Assembly (NCBI GenBank): GCA_026396555.1
Contig: JAPLWO010000009.1
Span: 1-6,074, forward strand
Source: Candidatus Magasanikiibacteriota bacterium
Lineage (GTDB): Bacteria; Patescibacteriota; Patescibacteriia; Magasanikbacterales; 2-02-FULL-50-9b
Direction: 5' to 3'
Length of the DNA: 6,074 nucleotides
The notes under the pieces are model-generated. The model had not been told where the DNA came from. It saw nothing but the letters and a program-made list of their open reading frames with translations, and ran no database searches. Below are positions 1-4,612 of this stretch, one piece after another (within the stretch, counting starts at the first letter, position 1; every line of letters begins with the position of its first letter). The position numbers and the translations under genes are program-made.

Positions 1-349
1 CGATTGCGGTAATACCCTTCTCTCCTTTTTCATTTGTCTGTAAAAGTTCTAGATCGACGAGCGTTTTAATTTGCTCTTGAAACTGAAGTCTAAGTTCTAC
101 AGTTAAAAACTGTTCTGCTTGTTTTTCTGCTGACGCAGAAATAAGCGTCGCTTGCTGCGTAAGTGCAGCGTCCGCGAGCGCTTTTAAATTTGGTCGAGGT
201 TGCCTTGTCGATTTCGGCTGATCTGAAACCAACCCCGCAAATTCCTGTGCTGCATCTTCTCCGAGCAACGCCCGAATTAAATCCTGATTTTGAACAGGAT
301 CTGTATCTGCTGCGGGAGTAATCGGTTCTGAAAATGGATTTGGAAGCAT
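1..349 (-). CDS. Hypothetical protein, N-terminal part (cut by left window edge)
   Basis: An open frame with no stop runs from an ATG at 349-347 to the left edge, giving 116 residues and one spare base. The protein starts MLPNPFSEPITPAADTDPVQ and is rich in Gln, Ala, Glu and Leu. The first 55 or so residues look disordered (Pro, Asp, Ser, Gln). From about residue 60 onward the sequence is heptad-like and probably helical (AEQFLTVELRLQFQEQIKTL). I see no signal peptide, membrane segment or catalytic motif, and I do not recognise the family. A good extended -10 box lies 23 bases before the ATG and a terminator lies just upstream of that, so it is likely the first gene of its own unit. There is no clear Shine-Dalgarno. 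The frame is convincing because it stays open to the edge and starts just behind the promoter. The function is unknown. Confidence 0.7.
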   Translation of the reverse strand, partial: MLPNPFSEPITPAADTDPVQNQDLIRALLGEDAAQEFAGLVSDQPKSTRQPRPNLKALADAALTQQATLISASAEKQAEQFLTVELRLQFQEQIKTLVDLELLQTNEKGEKGITAI

Positions 350-371
350 ATTCTGTTTAAAAGTGCTTTAA

Positions 372-380
372 ATTATAGCA
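372..380 (-). promoter_or_regulatory. Extended -10 promoter for the gene at 349
   Basis: The minus strand reads TGCTATAAT, a perfect -10 hexamer with the TGn extension. The upstream sequence is AT-rich without a recognisable -35, as is common for extended -10 promoters. Transcription should start near 364-366, giving a leader of about 16 bases without a Shine-Dalgarno. It lies just past the intrinsic terminator of the preceding unit, so it gives the downstream gene independent expression. Confidence 0.6.
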
Positions 381-401
381 AAAATAAGATAAAAAATAAA
401 T

Positions 402-445
402 AAAAAAAGAGGCGGTTTAGACGTTGCTCTCCGTCTAAATCCGCC
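402..445 (-). terminator. Intrinsic terminator ending the 68-aa gene / RNA unit
   Basis: On the minus strand GGCGG-A-TTTAGACG (445-432) pairs with CGTCTAAA-CCGCC (423-411), a 13-base-pair stem with a single bulged A and an 8-base loop. A T-tract follows (409-402, then more T-rich sequence). Only the minus strand has the T-tract, so this ends leftward transcription, namely the unit that starts at the promoter at 1020-1048. Confidence 0.9.
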
Positions 446-446
446 C

Positions 447-786
447 GTACTGTGACCCCCACGGTACACTGTCGAATTGCCTCGATTCTTTTCCCAAAGT
501 TTGCCTGCCTTGGGTTATCAGCTCCAGCATTTGCGCCGGGTTACTGTCAGGAGCGAATCCCCTGCAACGAAATCGAAGTCTGTGCTTTTTCCTAGCCTTC
601 TGCGCGACCGACCAATCGCGCAAGACTATGCCGCCCGCGACATCTCGTTAGATGCGCGCCCGACAGGTAGAGTCTGAGCTCTCGTAACTCTACCGGGACC
701 ATGCCTCTTCCCGCAACCGAAGTCGTCTAGGAGAGTTGGATGCACGGCCGTAAGCGCGGTCACCTTACAGTTCGTAAGGCATTCTG
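447..786 (-). ncRNA. Candidate structured non-coding RNA of unknown class
   Basis: About 340 bases between the stop of the 68-aa gene and an intrinsic terminator hold no convincing gene but many hairpins. On the minus strand I see CCTTAC/GTAAGG (779-763), CGAC-TTCG-GTTG with a cUUCGg tetraloop (725-714), GGTAGAGT/ACTCTACC (694-666), CATCT/AGATG (654-641), TGCGCGA/TCGCGCA (622-601), CCCAA/TTGGG (514-493) and GTACCGTG/CACAGTAC with one mismatch (467-447). The 5' segment GAATGCC (784-778) can pair with GGCAATTC (480-473) with one bulge and would close the whole domain. TCCTAG (732-727) can pair with CTAGGA (596-591). The block is GC-rich against AT-rich surroundings, as expected of a folded RNA. 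I looked for RNase P RNA, tmRNA, SRP RNA and rRNA hallmarks and found none. It could be processed from the mRNA of the 68-aa gene. Alternatives are a degraded gene or a group I intron remnant. The 5' end is uncertain. Confidence 0.5.
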
Positions 787-993
787 TCAACCCTCGGGCT
801 GTCGTTCTTTCAACTTCGCGATCAGATCAGGAAAATTGTCCGGCAGCTTCGGTTCAGCAACAAGCGCCATTCCAGTCGCGCGCGCGTTGAGTCGCCGGCG
901 CAAAAACGCTTGATGCAACTGTTCACCCGTGCCAATGATCAAGACACCACTTCGCACAGGACGTTTTTTTTCACCCTCTGTTTTCTCGCACAT
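787..993 (-). CDS. Small hypothetical protein (68 aa)
   Basis: The start is ATG at 993-991, because GGAGGT (1003-998) sits 4 bases upstream. A TTG at 1005 in the same frame would place the Shine-Dalgarno inside the gene. The product has a charged N-terminus (MCEKTEGEKKRPVRSG), a short hydrophobic stretch (VLIIGTG, about residues 17-23), a basic helix-like segment (LHQAFLRRRLNARATG) and an amphipathic C-terminus ending KLKERQPEG. There is one Cys, no signal peptide and no membrane helix. I do not recognise the family. It has its own near-consensus promoter and is followed by a hairpin-rich region and terminator, so it probably shares a transcript with that RNA. The gene has fewer A/T runs than its neighbours. 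The basic segment would fit nucleic-acid binding, but that is only a guess. Confidence 0.7.
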   Translation of the reverse strand: MCEKTEGEKKRPVRSGVLIIGTGEQLHQAFLRRRLNARATGMALVAEPKLPDNFPDLIAKLKERQPEG

Positions 994-997
994 CAGT

Positions 998-1003
998 ACC
1001 TCC
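998..1003 (-). promoter_or_regulatory. Strong Shine-Dalgarno (GGAGGT) of the 68-aa gene
   Basis: GGAGGT lies 4 bases before the ATG at 993-991 and fixes the start of this gene. It is notable because most other genes in the window show no clear Shine-Dalgarno. Confidence 0.8.
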
Positions 1004-1028
1004 AAAAAAGCTAGTTTTTATACTAGCT
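1004..1028 (-). repeat. Perfect inverted repeat over the -10 region; operator or weak terminator
   Basis: On the minus strand AGCTAGT (1028-1022), a 6-base spacer and ACTAGCT (1015-1009) form a perfect 7-base inverted repeat, followed by T residues to 1004. It has two readings. It may be a weak intrinsic terminator for the upstream ldt-xseA-xseB-pyrH genes, although the stem is short and AT-rich. Or it may be a dimeric repressor's operator, because the left arm overlaps the -10 box and the right arm covers the expected start site of the 68-aa unit. Sequence alone does not decide between them. Confidence 0.6.
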
Positions 1029-1048
1029 GAAAAATGCCGAATTGTCAA
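1020..1048 (-). promoter_or_regulatory. Sigma70-type promoter for the 68-aa gene and RNA
   Basis: The minus strand shows a perfect -35 TTGACA (1048-1043), a 17-base spacer and -10 TAGTAT (1025-1020, 4 of 6 consensus bases). TATAAA, three bases further downstream, is an alternative -10 with a poorer 20-base spacing. The expected start is near 1013, about 20 bases before the ATG. The -35 begins 3 bases after the pyrH stop codon. Confidence 0.75.
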
Positions 1049-1051
1049 CGA

Positions 1052-1702
1052 TTATAAAATAACACTCCCCGCCCACTTTTTTCCATGCAAAATTTTCGGC
1101 AGCGCTGCCAAATCTTTTCCATCCATGAACGAAACAGTCAAATTATTTTTTTGTGCGAGGCGTGACGCCGTCGGATCAAACGGCGCATGCATGCCCGGAA
1201 TCCATTTCGAGCCGATGATCGCGCGATATTCTTTCCATGAAAGTGTTTCAAATTTTTGTGCGTCAGGATTTTTTTCCGGATCGCTACTATAAATATATCC
1301 AATTGAAGAAATGTTGATGACGCGCGTCGCGTTATTTTTTATCGCGTGCCCAACCGCGACCGCGTCGGTCGACTGCCCCGGCTTTTCTCCGCCCATCACA
1401 GAAATTCCTCGAATTCCCGCGAGCGTCGCTGCAACAAATTTTGCATTGACATGTGTGATGCTGATGCCGATTTCGTCGAGCGTCTTATCAGAAAATTTAA
1501 ACGTGCGCCCCGCTTTTTGATAATCGCGCGTGGTTTTTCCGCCGCCCGTTATAATAATAAAATCGAGCCCCTTTTTGGACTCGGCTGCAATAATGGATTT
1601 AAATTTTTTCAGAAATGCAACATGGATCCCGTCCCCATTAATAATCATCGATCCGCCGAGAGAAATTGCCACTGTTTCGCGTCGTTTTTGGGAAGCGCTC
1701 AT
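1052..1702 (-). CDS. pyrH: UMP kinase, archaeal-type (amino acid kinase family)
   Basis: It phosphorylates UMP to UDP with ATP in the cytoplasm, a step of pyrimidine nucleotide synthesis. The 216-residue protein carries family motifs in order: SLGGSM (14-19, nucleotide-binding loop), GGGKTTRDY (53-61), DEIGI followed by NA (76-87), MGGEKPGQSTDAVA (103-116), SDPEKNPDAQKF (140-151) and PFDPTA (174-179). Their form and order match the archaeal-type enzyme rather than E. coli-type PyrH. Compared with archaeal homologues as I remember them, the stretch before MGG is about 15-20 residues shorter. The usual N-x-DGVY before the DP motif reads SSIGYIY here, without the Asp. The start is ATG at 1702-1700, two bases after the xseB stop, which suggests translational coupling. 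A TTG at 1708 in the same frame is less likely. The family call is firm; the exact substrate range is less so. Confidence 0.88.
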   Translation of the reverse strand: MSASQKRRETVAISLGGSMIINGDGIHVAFLKKFKSIIAAESKKGLDFIIITGGGKTTRDYQKAGRTFKFSDKTLDEIGISITHVNAKFVAATLAGIRGISVMGGEKPGQSTDAVAVGHAIKNNATRVINISSIGYIYSSDPEKNPDAQKFETLSWKEYRAIIGSKWIPGMHAPFDPTASRLAQKNNLTVSFMDGKDLAALPKILHGKKWAGSVIL

Positions 1703-1704
1703 AG

Positions 1705-1920
1705 TCAAACATTAAATTTCTTTTTCATATCTATAACACGTTGCTCAACACTGTGCAAATACGTCTGTAAATCTTCAGCAATTTTCAAGCCACGTTCGAA
1801 TTTTCCGAGCGCGTCCTCGATCGATACGTCGCCGCTCTCAAACCACTTTGTAATTTCTTCAAGCTCGCCAAATTGTTCTGCAAATGAGTCTGGTTTTTTT
1901 GTTTTTGGTGCTGGAGTCAT
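1705..1920 (-). CDS. xseB: Exodeoxyribonuclease VII small subunit
   Basis: XseB binds several copies per XseA to form exonuclease VII, a cytoplasmic nuclease that degrades single-stranded DNA from both ends to oligonucleotides. The 71-residue protein has the family signature: F-x2-QFGELEEI, WFESGDVSIEDAL and FERGLKIA (about residues 13-48), then a second helix with EQRV (59-62). It is near the usual length of 70-80 residues and predicted all-helical. The start is ATG at 1920-1918, 6 bases after the xseA stop, and its own stop lies 2 bases before the pyrH start. These spacings place it in one operon with xseA and pyrH. A short Lys-rich N-terminus precedes the conserved part. No clear Shine-Dalgarno is present. 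Confidence 0.93.
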   Translation of the reverse strand: MTPAPKTKKPDSFAEQFGELEEITKWFESGDVSIEDALGKFERGLKIAEDLQTYLHSVEQRVIDMKKKFNV

Positions 1921-1926
1921 ATAATT

Positions 1927-3102
1927 TTATTCATCAACGCGAATCGAAACATCGCCGTCGAAATATTTCTGTGTTGCGCGGCCTACTTTTCGTAAACCCG
2001 CCGCGCTCGCGATTATAGTACCATTTTCCGCAGTTGTATACGAATATCCGCGACGCAATAATTCTTGCGGATGGAGCGATTTTAAAAGTCGAACAGCGGC
2101 AACAATTTTTTCTTTGTACGCGGCGAGTCGTTGTTCGAATGCATCGCGACGTGACAATAATTGTCGACGCGACGTTTCTAATCGATCTGATAGCGACCGT
2201 ACCCAGCGATCAACGACGTATGTAATATGAATCGTTTTTGCACGCGCACGCTCGATCGCCGCGTCCATGCCACGCGCCTGAACCGCAACTTTGTGTCGAA
2301 TTTCTGCGAGCACTTCCGTCGCGTCTGGAAAAATTAATTCCGCCGCGTTGCTCGGCGTTGCTGCGCGCAAATCCGCGACCATATCAATAATCGTCACATC
2401 GCGTTCATGGCCGACACCCGACACAACCGGCACACGCGATGCAAAAACCGCACGTGCAACTTCTTCAGTGTTAAACACATGCAAATCCTCCATCGATCCG
2501 CCGCCGCGTGTGACAACAATCACATCAAAATCTTCGAGTCGATTTCCCGCGTCACTGAGCGCTGCGACAACTTCGCCAGCCGCCGACGCGCCCTGCACAC
2601 CGACGTGATAATGCACAATTTCCGCAGCAGGCCACCGAGCCGCAGACACACGCAAAAAATCCGTGTATGCCGCAGCGTCACGCGAGGTGATGAGTGCAAC
2701 GCGCGCCGGAAACCTCGGCAATTCGCGTTTGCGACCGACGTCGAATAAACCTTCGGCCTGTAATTTTTTCTGTAATAACTCAAACGCGCGTTTCAAACTT
2801 CCCTCGCCCGACAACCGAATCGACTGCACAACAAAACTAAATTTTCCGTATTTTGGATATAATTTTCCATACCCCGTCACCACAATTTTCATCCCATCCG
2901 CAATTTGTTCTTTCAATTGCCACGCAGTTAAAAAACAATTCACAATCGCATCGCCATCTTTCAAATCAAATCGTACCCACTGTCCGCCCGAAATTCCGAA
3001 CGATGCAACTTCGCCTTCAATTTCAAAACTTCCCGGCGGCATTTGCGCAACAAGTAATCCATTCGTCACTTCAACAAATTGTGAGACGGTCAGGACTTCC
3101 AT
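1927..3102 (-). CDS. xseA: Exodeoxyribonuclease VII large subunit
   Basis: This is the catalytic subunit of exonuclease VII, which trims single-stranded DNA during repair and recombination. The 391-residue protein has an N-terminal OB-fold region (about 16-100, single-strand DNA binding), then the catalytic core: ALITSRDAAAYTDFLR (136-151), VTRGGGSMEDL (197-207), GVGHERD (229-235) and DLRAATPSNAAEL (244-256). A long helical, Arg-rich stretch (about 260-345) should contact XseB, and a short C-terminal segment holds LRRGYSY (349-355). It is shorter than the E. coli protein (456 residues), mainly in the helical region. GHERD replaces the common GHETD. I chose ATG at 3102 because MEVLTVSQF matches the usual N-terminus. 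TTG at 3120 would overlap the ldt stop by several bases. There is no clear Shine-Dalgarno; it starts 10 bases after ldt and is probably cotranscribed. Confidence 0.94.
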   Translation of the reverse strand: MEVLTVSQFVEVTNGLLVAQMPPGSFEIEGEVASFGISGGQWVRFDLKDGDAIVNCFLTAWQLKEQIADGMKIVVTGYGKLYPKYGKFSFVVQSIRLSGEGSLKRAFELLQKKLQAEGLFDVGRKRELPRFPARVALITSRDAAAYTDFLRVSAARWPAAEIVHYHVGVQGASAAGEVVAALSDAGNRLEDFDVIVVTRGGGSMEDLHVFNTEEVARAVFASRVPVVSGVGHERDVTIIDMVADLRAATPSNAAELIFPDATEVLAEIRHKVAVQARGMDAAIERARAKTIHITYVVDRWVRSLSDRLETSRRQLLSRRDAFEQRLAAYKEKIVAAVRLLKSLHPQELLRRGYSYTTAENGTIIASAAGLRKVGRATQKYFDGDVSIRVDE

Positions 3103-3112
3103 ATCAAAACAA

Positions 3113-3682
3113 TCATTCAATAATCACCGGCGTCGACGTCGGCGTCCATTCATACAGCGGCCCCATGTCGGCGTATGCCACATTCACGCATCCATGACTC
3201 ATCGGATGTCCGAAATTATTATGCCAATACGCACCATGAATATAGTAACTTCCGCCCTTGTTAAATTTAAATCGCATGTTCCATTTCGTGTTTGGAAAAT
3301 CATAACCCTTTCCAAAATAATGTATCAATGGAACTTTTTTCTCAATCGTAAAAGTCCCGCGCGGCGTTGGTTTTCCTTTAACACCAGTCGAAACTTTGAT
3401 TTCTTTTACCAAATATTTTCCCGTAAAATATTGAAGCCGCTGTTTTGCAATTGAAACATGAATTGTTTTTGGTAATTTTATCGGTGCCGAATCAAACGGA
3501 TCATATCCGTCTTGCAATTCTTGCGCATCAGAATATCCATCGCCATCAGAATCAATCGCCGATGCAGCGGTTGTTGTCGCAGCAAAAGCAACAGTTGAAG
3601 TCATGCTTTCCGCATGAACAAAATTTCGCGGCACGAACAAAAACACTCCAATAAAAAATAGCGCGAACAGATTTAGTTTCAT
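3113..3682 (-). CDS. Exported L,D-transpeptidase (YkuD domain) with a DxDxDG calcium loop
   Basis: L,D-transpeptidases cross-link peptidoglycan stem peptides, or attach proteins to them, outside the membrane. The 189-residue protein has a signal peptide (KL, then a hydrophobic core, likely cut after FVHA at residue 24), a Thr/Ala-rich linker, a calcium-binding loop of thrombospondin type 3 or EF-hand kind (DSDGDGYSDAQEL, 44-56) and a YkuD domain (about 73-189). The catalytic motif is complete: His149 in IHGAYWH and SHGCVN with Cys165. The start is ATG at 3682. Upstream codons in the same frame run through a terminator and the promoter, and MKLNLFALFF is a clear signal start. The promoter places transcription start at the ATG itself, so the mRNA may be leaderless. 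The calcium loop may stabilise the linker or tether the enzyme; this is inferred. It heads the xseA-xseB-pyrH run. Confidence 0.92.
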   Translation of the reverse strand: MKLNLFALFFIGVFLFVPRNFVHAESMTSTVAFAATTTAASAIDSDGDGYSDAQELQDGYDPFDSAPIKLPKTIHVSIAKQRLQYFTGKYLVKEIKVSTGVKGKPTPRGTFTIEKKVPLIHYFGKGYDFPNTKWNMRFKFNKGGSYYIHGAYWHNNFGHPMSHGCVNVAYADMGPLYEWTPTSTPVIIE

Positions 3683-3688
3683 ACAAAC

Positions 3689-3697
3689 AGTATAACA
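3689..3697 (-). promoter_or_regulatory. Extended -10 promoter of the L,D-transpeptidase operon
   Basis: The minus strand reads TGTTATACT, a -10 of 5 of 6 consensus bases with a TGn extension. No good -35 is visible, because the upstream spacer is the T-tract and hairpin of the preceding terminator. The A of the ATG at 3682 is 7 bases past the -10, the usual start distance, so the transcript is probably leaderless. Confidence 0.6.
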
Positions 3698-3742
3698 AAA
3701 AAAGACCAGGTTCACGAGCGCGTTGTGCTCGATCCCCTGGCC
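3697..3742 (-). terminator. Intrinsic terminator of the 256-aa gene
   Basis: GGCCAGG (3742-3736) pairs with CCTGGTC (3710-3704, one G-U), and an inner stem CGAGC/GCTCG (3731-3727 with 3719-3715) stacks within it. Seven T residues follow (3703-3697) on the minus strand. It starts about 20 bases past the stop of the gene at 3763. It should insulate that gene from the ldt operon. Confidence 0.92.
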
Positions 3743-3762
3743 AGAAACCGCTTCCGTTCCGA

Positions 3763-4533
3763 TTACGCAAACACTGCCGGACGATCCCACATGTCGAGCG
3801 GAATCCGAATCTTCGTAAACTCGCGCGCGACGCGACGAACTTCTGGATACACATGCCACGAATGCACTTCGATGCCACAGAGTTCATGCCCTTCCATGAG
3901 CGGCTTCGCCTGCACGATGGTCGTCGGATTGTCAAAATCCACGTGCGCAGACTGAACCCCGACTTTCATGTGGGTGTCGATATGCTTACCGAACCCGAAA
4001 ATCATGGTCCAGCCGGAAAACGGATTTGGAATCAGGATCGATCCGTGCTCCACGGGCTCAAGCCACAACCCAACTTCGAACTCGGCGCCACGATTCAACG
4101 AACCAGAATGCGTCACACGCGGCGGAGTCCGTGACTCAACATCGAGCGCGTTCGCAAACATCTCCCGGTGCGGACCTTCCGTCGAACGCCAGAGCGGCGC
4201 GCGGCCAAGCTCCAGTCGCGGATCTTCCAGATTCGCACACGAGTACACCGTCGAATACACAGCCCGCCCACGACAACGCAACACCGCGAAACTACTCGCG
4301 CCGAGAATTCCCGTCTGCACGTCCCAGTGCTCGTCGAGCGGATACGTGTGCAGGCCGTCTGGATAACGCGTGCTGCGTTTGTGATCAAGGCGCGTCATGT
4401 TCGGACGTCCCTCGAAAATTGCGTGGTTGAGTGCCGTAATTGGTACGCCGTCAAAGTATCCGACGCCGCCGAATTCCGGGGTTGAACCTTCCGTAGAACC
4501 ATTGCTCGGCGCTGCCGAGAGATATGCGGTCAT
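3763..4533 (-). CDS. Hypothetical protein (256 aa) in its own transcription unit
   Basis: I do not recognise this protein. It has no signal peptide or membrane helix, so it is probably cytoplasmic. It is rich in His (about 14, mostly spread through the protein), Gly, Pro and aromatic residues, with 3 Cys. The N-terminal 25 residues are Ser/Gly/Thr-rich and probably flexible. The C-terminal half (about 140-245) has alternating hydrophobic and polar stretches that suggest a beta-rich fold, for example SILIPNPFSGWTMIFGFG and EVHSWHVYPEVRR. The many His residues could bind metal, but no known motif is evident. The start is ATG at 4533, with AAAGGAA just upstream and GGGAGG 10 bases away. It has a near-consensus promoter, a leader of about 45 bases and a strong terminator, which suggests high, separate expression. 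It contains fewer A/T runs than comEC or ldt. An acquired gene or codon selection for expression could both explain this. Confidence 0.85.
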   Translation of the reverse strand: MTAYLSAAPSNGSTEGSTPEFGGVGYFDGVPITALNHAIFEGRPNMTRLDHKRSTRYPDGLHTYPLDEHWDVQTGILGASSFAVLRCRGRAVYSTVYSCANLEDPRLELGRAPLWRSTEGPHREMFANALDVESRTPPRVTHSGSLNRGAEFEVGLWLEPVEHGSILIPNPFSGWTMIFGFGKHIDTHMKVGVQSAHVDFDNPTTIVQAKPLMEGHELCGIEVHSWHVYPEVRRVAREFTKIRIPLDMWDRPAVFA

Positions 4534-4549
4534 TTCCTTTGAACCTCCC
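4534..4549 (-). promoter_or_regulatory. Double Shine-Dalgarno before the 256-aa gene
   Basis: GGGAGG (4549-4544) lies 10 bases from the ATG and AAAGGAA (4540-4534) directly abuts it. Either could pair with 16S rRNA; the first has the better match and the second is very close to the start. Most of the neighbouring metabolic genes show neither. Confidence 0.6.
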
Positions 4550-4584
4550 TGTTAATGCCTGTTGAAAAAGAAAAGACAGATTCA

Positions 4585-4612
4585 ATTCTACATCTTTTTG
4601 CAAGAAAGTCAA
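4585..4612 (-). promoter_or_regulatory. Sigma70-type promoter of the 256-aa gene
   Basis: The minus strand has -35 TTGACT (4612-4607), a 16-base spacer and -10 TAGAAT (4590-4585), each one base off consensus. The -35 overlaps the comEC stop codon (TGA, 4611-4609). Start is expected near 4578, giving a leader of about 45 bases. No terminator separates comEC from this promoter, so some read-through is possible. Confidence 0.75.

Noticed and set aside
435..623. 62-residue reading frame on the minus strand from a TTG
   Set aside because: It ends inside the terminator stem, has no Shine-Dalgarno, uses many rare-type Arg codons and runs through several hairpins. A degraded gene is possible, but a folded RNA explains the block better.
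601..694. Resemblance to a group I intron core: CAGACT followed by TGTCGGG, a P8-like hairpin and GGCATAGTC on the minus strand
   Set aside because: The P7-like pairing is plausible, but the distance to a GCGGGAA element is too short for normal P4-P6 helices, a convincing P3 is missing, and no interrupted tRNA or rRNA exons flank it. Intron-specific covariance models would decide.
447..786. RNase P RNA or tmRNA
   Set aside because: ACAGTAACCCGGC at about 547-535 recalls the 3' conserved region of RNase P RNA, but the matching GAAAGTCC region and other conserved blocks are absent. No tRNA-like T-arm, CCA end or tag frame for tmRNA is visible.
1051..1056. Perfect TATAAT on the minus strand at the end of pyrH
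   Set aside because: No -35 or TGn extension accompanies it, and a better promoter lies just downstream. AT-rich coding ends produce such hexamers by chance.
1346..1924. 192-residue reading frame on the plus strand
   Set aside because: It lies opposite pyrH and xseB and shows no family motif, promoter or ribosome binding site.
2663..3454. 263-residue reading frame on the plus strand
   Set aside because: It runs opposite to xseA and ldt, both firmly identified, and has a low-complexity Ser/Arg/Asn-rich product. It is a shadow of their codon structure.
3683..3859. Upstream extension of the L,D-transpeptidase frame
   Set aside because: It would pass through the intrinsic terminator and promoter and place the signal peptide inside the protein. 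ATG at 3682 is much better.
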